Source: an uncultured Prevotellaceae bacterium (GTDB lineage Bacteria > Bacteroidota > Bacteroidia > Bacteroidales > Bacteroidaceae). From it: a stretch of 64,000 nt of DNA. Shown in pieces: positions 35,748 to 43,689 of the stretch (positions are counted from its first letter, which is position 1; each line of letters starts with the position of its first letter). The translations under genes and the position numbers were made by a program. The notes beneath the pieces are model-generated. The model saw only the letters and a program-made list of their open reading frames with translations, searched no databases and was not told where the DNA came from. The stretch spans positions 1 through 64,000 of the forward strand of contig CADADN010000049.1 of NCBI GenBank assembly GCA_902786665.1, in the 5' to 3' direction.

Positions 35748-36752
35748 TCATAAAATCAAGCAATTGACAAACCCCATGAGGAAGCCAAGACCGGCTCCCA
35801 ACCATACGATGGCGCGAAGCTCCTTGGAAAGCACTTCCATGATGATCTTCTCGGCCTCGACCATATCCATCTCGTTGATGCGGTTCTCCACGATGGTGCT
35901 GATGTCGACTGTCTCCAGAATCTTGGGAAGATGCTCGGAGATGATGGTCTGGTAGAAAGAAAGGAGGGAGGCTTTAGCTCGCGCCGTTTGTTCTTCCTTG
36001 TCTTTCAGCAGGTCGCTCATGGGACGGTCGAGCAGAGCCGTTGTCTCAGTGTCGATGAGGTCGCCAACAATCTTTTTGGAGTTGGTCCGAAGCATGTCGT
36101 TGATGTTGCTGGACAGGGCTTGCTCCACTGGCTCGGCGAGGGCGTTGATGAACTGTTGTGCGGCGTTGCTACCTTGGTGACCGAAGATGCGCTTGATGCC
36201 GCGGTGAACCATGTCGCCGAAACCGCCGCCATGGCCTATGCCCTCGTCGGCGAGCTTGTCGCCGATGCCGCTGCCGAAATGACGCATCTTCTGCATCACA
36301 TGGGTGACAGCCACATGGGCAATCTTGTCGCCTACGCTGCTACTCGCCAGTTTCTCGTAGAGTAAAGAGGTGAGGTCGCTGCTGCCCTGGACGGCGATGG
36401 CATCCAACTCGTCTTTTGACATGTAATGGCAAAGAAAGTCGCGCAGAGGTTCAGGGTTGTGCTTCTGTTCGATAAAAAACGTGTCGATGGCTTCTTCTAT
36501 CTTTTCCAACATCTCGGGCGAGAGAAGGTTCTTCTCCAATACCTCATGGTTCATCAAGTGCGTGCTGATTGATGAACCGATGGCGGTGGCAATGCGACCC
36601 TTCTCCTTCGGGATGATGCCGGGAGTGAAGGGTAACTTGTGACCGAAAAGATATTTGGCATGGTGGGGACGGAACAACATCCTGATTGCGATGTCGTTGG
36701 TGATATAGCCTATCACGCTCCCAACCAAAGGGGCTACTATATATGACAGCAT
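35748..36752 (-). CDS. DUF445 membrane protein
   Basis: DUF445 (YheB-like) protein of 335 aa with an N-terminal membrane helix (LSYIVAPLVGSVIGYITND) bearing the family motif NDIAIRMLFRPH and PGIIPKEKGRIA, a long helical soluble part, and a C-terminal helix (VWLGAGLGFLMGFVNCLIL). The biochemical role is unknown. ATG 36752 sits 26 nt after a good -7 box; an in-frame TTG at 36800 lies upstream of the box and is rejected. It may head the transcript of the amidase, GH25, unknown and TPR-CHAT genes. Confidence 0.85.
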   Translation of the reverse strand: MLSYIVAPLVGSVIGYITNDIAIRMLFRPHHAKYLFGHKLPFTPGIIPKEKGRIATAIGSSISTHLMNHEVLEKNLLSPEMLEKIEEAIDTFFIEQKHNPEPLRDFLCHYMSKDELDAIAVQGSSDLTSLLYEKLASSSVGDKIAHVAVTHVMQKMRHFGSGIGDKLADEGIGHGGGFGDMVHRGIKRIFGHQGSNAAQQFINALAEPVEQALSSNINDMLRTNSKKIVGDLIDTETTALLDRPMSDLLKDKEEQTARAKASLLSFYQTIISEHLPKILETVDISTIVENRINEMDMVEAEKIIMEVLSKELRAIVWLGAGLGFLMGFVNCLIL

Positions 36753-36777
36753 TTCCTCAATCTCATTTTTGGATATG

Positions 36778-36785
36778 CAAAGGTA
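36778..36785 (-). promoter_or_regulatory. -7 box for the DUF445 cluster
   Basis: On the minus strand this reads TACCTTTG (TAnnTTTG), 25 nt before the DUF445 ATG. It is the only such box I found upstream of any gene in the 30247-36752 cluster. Confidence 0.5.
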
Positions 36786-36986
36786 ACGTTTTTTGTTCAA
36801 AAACGATGCCCTTTGCAGAAAAAAGAAGATAGGTGGAATGTAAGAATACGACGGAATGACATCGGCAGAGTGGAAGACGAATCTCTTGGAAGGATTGCCA
36901 TATTTGTGTCTTTTGCCAATAGGTCATTATTAGTGCATTCCAAATGAATCAAACAATTCGTCCCAAGATTCCAATACGGCTGTTGC

Positions 36987-38048
36987 CTATTGGGCTAGGT
37001 GATGAACATATTCAGCTTCCAAACCCATGCTCGATGCTATTTCCTCGATAGTTTTGCCTGATTGTAAAAGCATCTTGACACTTATGCGAAGCATCTCGTC
37101 TTTTTGAGCTAATTGTGCCTTCTGCTCTGTGAGCTGTGCCTTCTGCTCTGTGAGCTGTGCCTTCTGCTCTGTGAGCTGTGCCTTCTGCTCTGTGAGCTGT
37201 GCCTTCTGCTCTGCCTTCTGCTCTGTGAGCTGTGCCTTCTGCTCTGTGAGCTGTGCCTTCTGCTCTGTGAGCTGTGCCTTCTTTTCCGCTAACTCACGGT
37301 CTCTCAAGAGAATCTCGGTGTCGCGTTTCTCGATGGCAGAAAAATACTCGTCTTCTACATTCATCTTGTGTCGCATATCGGCATCGGCGGCGGCCATGGT
37401 GAGACGGTGCAAAATGCGGGTCATGTCGGCATCGCCGTCGTAGGCATTGTCATCGAACTTCAGCACGCGGCTGTCGTTCTCGTCCTTGCGGGATTGGTCG
37501 AAGATGCTCAAAACCATGTCGAGACGGTTGTTGACTTGACCGTGAAGGCGGGGGATTTGCACGATGATGCTGTCGTGTGTTAGGCCGTCGACAAAGGGGT
37601 TGGGCAGGCCTTTTGTCACCACTTGGTTGTCATAGCTGAAGGCTTTATGGCTGACGTAAAGCACGGGCTCCTCGATGTCACCCACTTTATGTCCAAGGAG
37701 ATATACGGCAACCATAGGTAGGGCTTGGCCATCGGCCTTGATGTTTTTGGGATTTGAGTAATGTACTCCAAGGTATTGGCGGAAACGTAACGTTTCTGTT
37801 TCCAACCAAGTTTTTTGCAACTCTATCAGTAGTAAACTCTCCTTGCCTTCTGCGTCACGGATGGTGGCGCCAAAATCGATTCGGAAGACAGTCAGTGAGT
37901 CGTGATTGTCGTTGGTGTATTCGTGAGGTCTTATTTCCACGGCAACTACATCTTTCTTCAGCAAAGCCGACAGGATGGTGCGGGCTATGCGTTCGTCTTC
38001 CATCAAGTATTTGAATACTGTGTCGTATACTGGATTGGCTATCTTCAT
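36987..38048 (-). CDS. Rpn-type PD-(D/E)XK nuclease with repeat-encoded coiled coil
   Basis: Rpn/PF12784-like putative nuclease. The N-terminal half starts NPVYDTVFKYLM and has the nuclease motif Asp58 (FRIDFG) ... Glu76-x-Gln78 (LIELQKT), the PD-(D/E)XK core. Residues about 255-315 are a coiled coil made of KAQLTEQ heptads: three or more units, a partial KAEQ, then four more, encoded by an almost perfect 21-bp repeat. The C-terminus (SGKTIEEIASSMGLEAEYV) looks like a small helix-turn-helix, as in many family members. Related proteins promote recombination in Escherichia coli; this one is a solitary gene without flanking inverted repeats. At 353 aa it is complete. Confidence 0.85.
   Translation of the reverse strand: MKIANPVYDTVFKYLMEDERIARTILSALLKKDVVAVEIRPHEYTNDNHDSLTVFRIDFGATIRDAEGKESLLLIELQKTWLETETLRFRQYLGVHYSNPKNIKADGQALPMVAVYLLGHKVGDIEEPVLYVSHKAFSYDNQVVTKGLPNPFVDGLTHDSIIVQIPRLHGQVNNRLDMVLSIFDQSRKDENDSRVLKFDDNAYDGDADMTRILHRLTMAAADADMRHKMNVEDEYFSAIEKRDTEILLRDRELAEKKAQLTEQKAQLTEQKAQLTEQKAEQKAQLTEQKAQLTEQKAQLTEQKAQLTEQKAQLAQKDEMLRISVKMLLQSGKTIEEIASSMGLEAEYVHHLAQ
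37105..37283 (-). repeat. 21-bp coding tandem repeat (KAQLTEQ heptads)
   Basis: Plus-strand unit CTCTGTGAGCTGTGCCTTCT plus G occurs four times, then a 12-bp partial unit (CTCTGCCTTCTG), then three more with a degenerate last unit. The copies are identical or nearly so, so recent slippage is likely. All units keep the frame. Confidence 0.92.
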
Positions 38049-38064
38049 AGTTTTGTCTTTTTTG

Positions 38065-38072
38065 CAAAGTTA
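38065..38072 (-). promoter_or_regulatory. -7 box for the Rpn gene
   Basis: The minus strand reads TAACTTTG (TAnnTTTG), 17 nt before the Rpn-type gene ATG. A TTTG lies 25 nt further upstream, longer than the usual spacing. Confidence 0.45.
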
Positions 38073-38117
38073 CATAAAAAACTGAAATAATGTGACTCAA
38101 AAATCATTTTTTCTTTA

Positions 38118-38125
38118 TATTTTTG
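38118..38125 (+). promoter_or_regulatory. -7 box for the FKBP gene
   Basis: TATTTTTG matches TAnnTTTG, 39 nt before the FKBP ATG. No TTTG -33 element is visible. Confidence 0.4.
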
Positions 38126-38164
38126 CATCCGCAATAATAGAAATGTATATTTTAGAGGGTTGAT

Positions 38165-39262
38165 ATGGAAAAGAATATGAAAAATCAGAAGAAAAAGAAG
38201 GAAAACGCCCACACTTTGACGACCGAGGGCGCAAAACGTACTAAAAAAGCCAAACTGAAAAGGTTCGTGTATATAGCCATTGTTGTCATTGGCTTGGCGG
38301 TGCTTGGATGGCTTGCTATGTTGCTCTTCGGCAACAATTACAAAACCAACGCCATGAAGATGAAGGTGAACGCAACAGTGGCTTCCAGAATTGCCGGGGT
38401 GATGCTCAAAGACTATCAGGAAAACTGGCTTAGGGCAGAGACTGATAAATTGGCAATGAATGCCGACGGAATGATGGTTTCCACCGATGACATCAAGCAA
38501 GTCATCGATTGGAGGAAGGAATTCTTCCAGAAAAACGGCTGCGGTCCGGCGTTGGAGAAATTGGTGGCCGATATGGAGAGCAACTACTCTGACATGGGAC
38601 TTACACCGGCCAAGTATCGTGATACGAAAGAGATTTTCAAAGAACTGCTTGACAAGGTAAAAGGACTGGCAAACCTTGTCAAACAACCAGGTGACTCCAT
38701 TGAGGGGATGGCCAATAAATGGGCTGCTTTCCAAGATGACATCAATAATAACATCGACGCCACGGATTTCGAATTCTATTTGTCTGATGAAGATGTCAAG
38801 GCTAAAATAGAAGAAGTGGCGGCTCTATCGTCGGACAAAGACCTGGCTTCAAAACTTTTCAATGAGGTGAGAAGCAACGCGGCGGGAATTGCCAATATGA
38901 TGAAATACAAGAAGATGGGATTTGAGGAACTTCCAAACGGAAAAGGCGTCCTTTTCCATGTGGTGACCAAGGGTAAAGGAGCTAAACCCAAGGATGACAC
39001 CAGGGTGAGGCTGCATTATGAGGGAAAACTCATGGATGGTACCGTATTCGATAGTTCGTACCAACGTGGCGAGCCGGCTGTCATGCAACCCAAACAAACA
39101 GTGCCTGGGTTCTGGCATGCACTCACCAACATGCCGGTAGGGTCGAAATGGGAGATTTACATCCCCTACGACCAAGCCTATGGCCCAAGGGGGATGGGGT
39201 CACACATAAAACCCTATTCAGACCTCTTCTTCACCATCGAGACCATCGCAATCGAAAAATGA
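38165..39262 (+). CDS. Membrane-anchored FKBP-type peptidyl-prolyl isomerase
   Basis: A Lys-rich N-terminus is followed by one membrane helix (FVYIAIVVIGLAVLGWLAMLLF, about 37-58), a helical domain resembling the FKBP N-terminal dimerisation region, and a C-terminal FKBP domain (about 265-365) with RVRLHYEGKLMDGTVFDSS, VPGFWHALTNMPVGSKWEIYIP and YGPRG. It probably folds exported proteins while tethered to the inner membrane. The 365-aa length is longer than minimal FKBPs because of the anchor. A terminator follows the stop directly. Confidence 0.88.
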   Translation: MEKNMKNQKKKKENAHTLTTEGAKRTKKAKLKRFVYIAIVVIGLAVLGWLAMLLFGNNYKTNAMKMKVNATVASRIAGVMLKDYQENWLRAETDKLAMNADGMMVSTDDIKQVIDWRKEFFQKNGCGPALEKLVADMESNYSDMGLTPAKYRDTKEIFKELLDKVKGLANLVKQPGDSIEGMANKWAAFQDDINNNIDATDFEFYLSDEDVKAKIEEVAALSSDKDLASKLFNEVRSNAAGIANMMKYKKMGFEELPNGKGVLFHVVTKGKGAKPKDDTRVRLHYEGKLMDGTVFDSSYQRGEPAVMQPKQTVPGFWHALTNMPVGSKWEIYIPYDQAYGPRGMGSHIKPYSDLFFTIETIAIEK

Positions 39263-39290
39263 AAAGAGACCCTGCAAAGGGTCTCTTTTT
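39262..39290. terminator. Bidirectional terminator between FKBP and LRR genes
   Basis: AGAGACCC and GGGTCTCT form a stem flanked by A-run on the left and T-run on the right around a 6-nt loop. It can serve both convergent genes. Confidence 0.85.
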
Positions 39291-39329
39291 CATAGGGTGT
39301 CTTGTTGCTATTGTGTCTGAAAACCTGCC

Positions 39330-41348
39330 TCATTGCTTTAATAGGACAAGGTTGACAAGGTTTGTTACATCAACTATGGTGATGGTGCCGTCCTTGTTCA
39401 CATCGCTCAATTGCCAACAGAATGTGCCAACAGGGTCGCCGAGGATACGGTTGACAACCAACGTCACGTCGATAATGGATACGTCGCCGTCAAGGTTCGC
39501 ATCGCCCAACTTTCCTTCTTTCACATTGATGGGGAACGAAGTGTTGGCCAAGGTTGCCGTGCTGCCATCGGCATAGGTGATGGTGCCGGAGGTGATGGTG
39601 CCGGTGTAATTGTCTGCCTCCACTCCTTCGTCTACCAAGAACAAAAGGCTCAATACGTCGCCTTCATTTCCTTTCAATGAATTGCTGCCGTTCACTACAG
39701 TGAGGGTGTAACCGCTCTCTTGGCTGCTGTTCATTGTCAGAGTGGTGTTGGCTTGGGAATGGCGGTCGGTGAATTGGTGTTTCGCTGCCCCGTTGTCGTC
39801 TGTCATCAGACGTATGCCGGCAGGAAGTTGAAGCGTAAAGGAGTAGCTGCTCACATTGGTCTGAGCGTTGTTCAAGTTCACTTCCATGCTGGAAGCTGCA
39901 CCACGGAAAGCGTTGTCCACATGGGCGGAGGCCATCTCCTTGATCGGACGGATGTCGCTGAACCGCTCCCAATCATCACTGTTCTTGTAGGAGGCAATAG
40001 AGTTGGAAGGGACGTAAAGGGGAATGGTGTAACTGTATGTGGAGAACACTTCGGGGGTGCTCACGGGGGGATTCGTTGCGTAGCAGATGATTTCACTCAA
40101 CATGTTGCAGGTGATGAAGGCACTCTTACCGATGCGACGCAGGGAATTGGGGAGCGTAAGCTGGGTAAGGCTGGAGCAGTTGGCAAATGATGAGTTGCCT
40201 ATCTCGATGAGTGATAAAGGAAACTTGACTTCTGATAAGTAAAGGCACATGAAGAACGCATAACTGTCGACTGTCTTCACCGTCGAGGGTATTTCATAGA
40301 CGCCTTGCTTTTGAGCCGGACAGCAGATGAGCCGCTCCTTGGATTTGTCGAACAATACGCCATCCTCGCTGCAGAAATGGGTGTTTTCCGTAGGAACGGT
40401 GATGGCTTGAAGCTTGGAGCAACCCCTGAAAGTGGCAACGCCAAGGCTCTGCAAACTGACCGGTATGTTGAGCGTGAGCAGCTTGGTGCAACTTTCAAAG
40501 ACACGGTCGCCCATCGTCTGAACGGAAGAGGGCAGTTCCACGGACGTCAACTTTACGCATGAGCTGAGGGCGTAGGAGCCGATGGACGTCACTTCTCCCA
40601 TGAATTGAATGTCGGTTAAGCTTTGGCAATAGTAGAAAGCGTAGTCGCCTATGGACGTCACAGATGAGGGGACGGTAATGCTCTTTAGCGAACTACATCC
40701 CCTGAAGACGCTGTTCTCCAACCGGGTGACGCCATCGGGGATGTTCACTTCTGTCAAGAGGATGCAAGCGCGAAATGCACACTCACCCATTTGCTGCACC
40801 GTGGAGGGGACGCTGATGGAGGTGAGTTTGGAACAGCCATAGAAGGCACTGGCTGCAATCTTGGTCACGGAAGAGGGGATGGAAAAACTACCCGTCTTGC
40901 CGCCAGGGCAAGAGATGAGGGTGCTTCTCGACTTGTTGTATAAAGCGCCATTCTCGGAACTATACACAGGGTTCGCTTCTGCAACAGTGATGGTGGTCAA
41001 CTTGTTGCATGAGGAGAAGGGGGTGCTGCCCAAATCGGTCAGGGTGGAAGGTAGGGAGATGCTCGTCATCTTCGTGGAATTGGAGAATGTCCCATTGTAG
41101 GCTTTGGTGACTGGGTAGGATACACCGTTGTGGGTGACGGCTTCCGGAATCACCACGTCGCCATCATAACCGTTGTTCAGACCGATGATCACGATGCCGC
41201 TGGAACTCTCATCGAAATGGTTGGGGAGCACCATTGCGGTTCCATCGGGAAGAAGCCTGTAGTTGATGCTGTTGACTTGGATATCTTCGGCATGGATAGG
41301 GAGAGAGAGTACCATGCTCAGCAATAGTGCTTGACATATTGTTCTCAT
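39330..41348 (-). CDS. BspA-like leucine-rich repeat surface protein with dockerin tail
   Basis: A 672-aa exported protein: signal peptide (ending LPIHA), about a dozen 23-residue BspA-type LRR_5 repeats (pattern SSVTSIGDYAFYYCQSLT) from residue 75 to 460, a beta-sandwich-like domain (about 480-610), and a C-terminal dockerin-like pair (DANLDGDVSIID and DVNKDGTITIVD). BspA repeats in Bacteroidales bind host matrix proteins or other bacteria; this is family knowledge. There is no cohesin in the window. It is the last gene before the FKBP convergence and lies 33 nt after a glycosyltransferase stop. Confidence 0.85.
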   Translation of the reverse strand: MRTICQALLLSMVLSLPIHAEDIQVNSINYRLLPDGTAMVLPNHFDESSSGIVIIGLNNGYDGDVVIPEAVTHNGVSYPVTKAYNGTFSNSTKMTSISLPSTLTDLGSTPFSSCNKLTTITVAEANPVYSSENGALYNKSRSTLISCPGGKTGSFSIPSSVTKIAASAFYGCSKLTSISVPSTVQQMGECAFRACILLTEVNIPDGVTRLENSVFRGCSSLKSITVPSSVTSIGDYAFYYCQSLTDIQFMGEVTSIGSYALSSCVKLTSVELPSSVQTMGDRVFESCTKLLTLNIPVSLQSLGVATFRGCSKLQAITVPTENTHFCSEDGVLFDKSKERLICCPAQKQGVYEIPSTVKTVDSYAFFMCLYLSEVKFPLSLIEIGNSSFANCSSLTQLTLPNSLRRIGKSAFITCNMLSEIICYATNPPVSTPEVFSTYSYTIPLYVPSNSIASYKNSDDWERFSDIRPIKEMASAHVDNAFRGAASSMEVNLNNAQTNVSSYSFTLQLPAGIRLMTDDNGAAKHQFTDRHSQANTTLTMNSSQESGYTLTVVNGSNSLKGNEGDVLSLLFLVDEGVEADNYTGTITSGTITYADGSTATLANTSFPINVKEGKLGDANLDGDVSIIDVTLVVNRILGDPVGTFCWQLSDVNKDGTITIVDVTNLVNLVLLKQ

Positions 41349-41381
41349 ATTGTGCGTTTTAAGGTGAATTGTCTTGGTTAG

Positions 41382-42527
41382 TCAAACTTTGTGACTGATG
41401 AAATCGTTCTTGTCTGCATATTCGTAGCGCATGCGAGTGAGGAAGGTGTGGCGAAGCAGGCCCAGTTCGAGGGGAACGACGCGCCAGGACGCCAAACCCG
41501 TTTGGAATTGTTTGAAGGCCTTCTTGCCGTTCAAGGTGCGGAGCGTCAAGGTGATGAGGAGGGCTGCCACGGCGACACCTAGAAGCACCCAGCGCATGGT
41601 GAGGCCTGCCCAGATGCCAATGCCGATTTCGGCAAGGTAGTTCAGGTTCATCAACAATTGGTCGAGGAAATGAGTGATGCGAACATTGGCACCGCCCTCC
41701 AAGTGCTTCCCCACCTCGTGGTGATACACCTGGCGGTTTTGCCATGACTTTCTATGGATGGGGTTTTCCCACAACCAGGTGGAGGGTGACGTGGCTACGA
41801 CAGTGCCGCCATCCCGGCCATATTTGTTGACAAGGAAGTCATACTCACCAATGGAATATTTCAAGTATTCCAAGAAGCCTTGACGTTCGAGGAAGTCGCT
41901 CTTCCGAAAAGACACATGCAGGGAGTTGGTGCGGTATGCTATGCCGCTTTGGGCATCGCGCAAGAGGTAAAGGGCGGTGTGAAGTTGCTCGAAACGGTGG
42001 AAAGCTTTCGCCTCTGTCGTGTAATTGGAATACCCCAGGACCATGTGGCAGCTGTTGGTGAAGTGACCTGCCAAAGAGGAGAGCCAATGGCTGTCGGCGG
42101 GTTTGCAACGAGGGTCGGTGAGGATGACCCAGTCGTTCTTCGCTGCTTTCACGCCAAGGGTGATGGCCAACTTGTTCTTGCTCATGTAACGGGAAGTCTC
42201 GGGTACGAAAGTATGGTAGAGAAGAGGAGATGAGTCGTAACGTTTAAGGACGTTCTCCGTGTCCAAGTCGGCTTTCTCTGCCACCACCACCACTTCGTAA
42301 CCGGGAGGATAGTCCTGCGTGAGGTAGAGGGGAAGATGCTCGTCGAGTGCTTGATGGTCGCCGCTGGATATCAGAAGGATGGTGACGCTTGGAGGGCTTA
42401 TGGCACCTTGACCCTCCGACTTCTTCAGTCGTCGGAAGAAGGGACTCATCATGGGCGTGAGCAGTGCGGACAACAGCAACGCACCAGAAAGGACGAGGGT
42501 GAGAAGGTCGATGGAGATGCCGGTCAT
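41382..42527 (-). CDS. Membrane-bound GT2-type glycosyltransferase
   Basis: GT-A-fold glycosyltransferase flanked by an N-terminal helix (about 5-27) and a C-terminal helix pair (TMRWVLLGVAVAALLITL). The nucleotide-sugar domain begins SVTILLISSGDHQALDEHL and has ILTDPRCKP where the DXD motif is expected, so the second Asp is replaced; metal binding may differ. Later it has QNRQVYH, a QxxRW-like spot. The ATG at 42527 overlaps the lysA stop (ATGA), making it part of the lysine/histidine cluster. The donor and acceptor are unknown. Confidence 0.75.
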   Translation of the reverse strand: MTGISIDLLTLVLSGALLLSALLTPMMSPFFRRLKKSEGQGAISPPSVTILLISSGDHQALDEHLPLYLTQDYPPGYEVVVVAEKADLDTENVLKRYDSSPLLYHTFVPETSRYMSKNKLAITLGVKAAKNDWVILTDPRCKPADSHWLSSLAGHFTNSCHMVLGYSNYTTEAKAFHRFEQLHTALYLLRDAQSGIAYRTNSLHVSFRKSDFLERQGFLEYLKYSIGEYDFLVNKYGRDGGTVVATSPSTWLWENPIHRKSWQNRQVYHHEVGKHLEGGANVRITHFLDQLLMNLNYLAEIGIGIWAGLTMRWVLLGVAVAALLITLTLRTLNGKKAFKQFQTGLASWRVVPLELGLLRHTFLTRMRYEYADKNDFISHKV

Positions 42528-43681
42528 AAGTCTTCGGTGATGTAGCCTTTGGGGAGTTTGCGGCAATTGTAGTGCGATGCCATGGCTTCGCCATAGGCAC
42601 CGGCGGAACGGATGGCGACAAGGTCGCCGCGACGAGTGAGGTTCATGTCAACAGACTTGCCAAAGACATCACTCGACTCGCAGATGGGGCCTACGACGTC
42701 GTAGGTCTCGAAAGGACCATCGCTGCTGATGTTTTCAATCTTGTGGAAGGCTTGGTATAGCGCGGGACGGATGAGGTCGGACATTCCGGCGTCGACGATG
42801 GCGAACTGTTTCGTGGCACCTTGCTTCACGTAGAGTGTGCGTGTGACAAGGGTGCCGCATTGGGCCACCACGGAGCGGCCCAACTCGAAATGCAGCGCCT
42901 GCCCGGGACGAAGCTTCAACAAACGGGCGTAGGTGTCGAAATAGCCCTTGAAATCTGGGATGGGGACACGGTTGGGATGTGTGTACTCTATGCCAAGACC
43001 ACCGCCGACATTGATGTCTTTCACATGTATGTTGCTCTGCTCCAACTGCTTTTGAAGGTCGTTGATGCGGTTGCATAGGGCGGCGAAATCGCCCATGTTG
43101 AGAATTTGAGAACCAATGTGGAAATGAAGTCCTACAAATTCCACATTCGACATTCCCCTGCAAATTTCTATCACGCTCTCCATGTCGCGCATGGCGATGC
43201 CGAATTTGTTCTCGGCAAGGCCGGTGGTGATTTTCGAGTGGGTGTGGGCGCCAATGTCGGGATTGATGCGTAAGGCTATGCGGGCTTTCTTGCCGTGATG
43301 GATGGCCAACTCGTTGATGATTTCAAGTTCGGCCACGCTTTCAACGTTGAAGCAGAAAATGTTCTTATCCAACCCAAGGTTGATTTCCCAGTCGGCTTTC
43401 CCCACACCGGCATACACAATCTTGTGGGCGGGGAAACCGGCGGCCAAGCAGGCCTTGATCTCACCACCGCTCACGCAGTCGGCACCGAGACCTGACTGGG
43501 CTATCACGTTGAGCACCTTGGGGTTGGCATTGGCCTTGATGGCGTAATGCACTTGGAAACCCTCGTGCTTCTTCGTCTCTGTTTGTATGGCACGAAGGGT
43601 GGCTCGCAACAAATCGGTGTCGTAATAATAGAACGGGGTCTCTATCGCCTCGAACTTTTCTGTGGGGAATTGTCCTCTCAT
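42524..43681 (-). CDS. lysA: Diaminopimelate decarboxylase LysA
   Basis: PLP enzyme converting meso-diaminopimelate to lysine. Seen: HYAIKANANPKVL with the Schiff-base Lys near residue 48, HFHIGSQI, GGGLGIEY (about 233-240), and GPICESSDVFGK with the active-site Cys, then RSAGAYGEAMASHYN. The length of 385 aa is standard. It lies 8 nt after lysC, so the first and last enzymes of lysine synthesis are cotranscribed. Confidence 0.95.
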   Translation of the reverse strand: MRGQFPTEKFEAIETPFYYYDTDLLRATLRAIQTETKKHEGFQVHYAIKANANPKVLNVIAQSGLGADCVSGGEIKACLAAGFPAHKIVYAGVGKADWEINLGLDKNIFCFNVESVAELEIINELAIHHGKKARIALRINPDIGAHTHSKITTGLAENKFGIAMRDMESVIEICRGMSNVEFVGLHFHIGSQILNMGDFAALCNRINDLQKQLEQSNIHVKDINVGGGLGIEYTHPNRVPIPDFKGYFDTYARLLKLRPGQALHFELGRSVVAQCGTLVTRTLYVKQGATKQFAIVDAGMSDLIRPALYQAFHKIENISSDGPFETYDVVGPICESSDVFGKSVDMNLTRRGDLVAIRSAGAYGEAMASHYNCRKLPKGYITEDL

Positions 43682-43689
43682 AACATCTG

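Noticed and set aside
36987..38048. Insertion sequence
   Set aside because: The Rpn-type gene is sometimes annotated as transposase, but no terminal inverted repeats or target duplications are visible around it.
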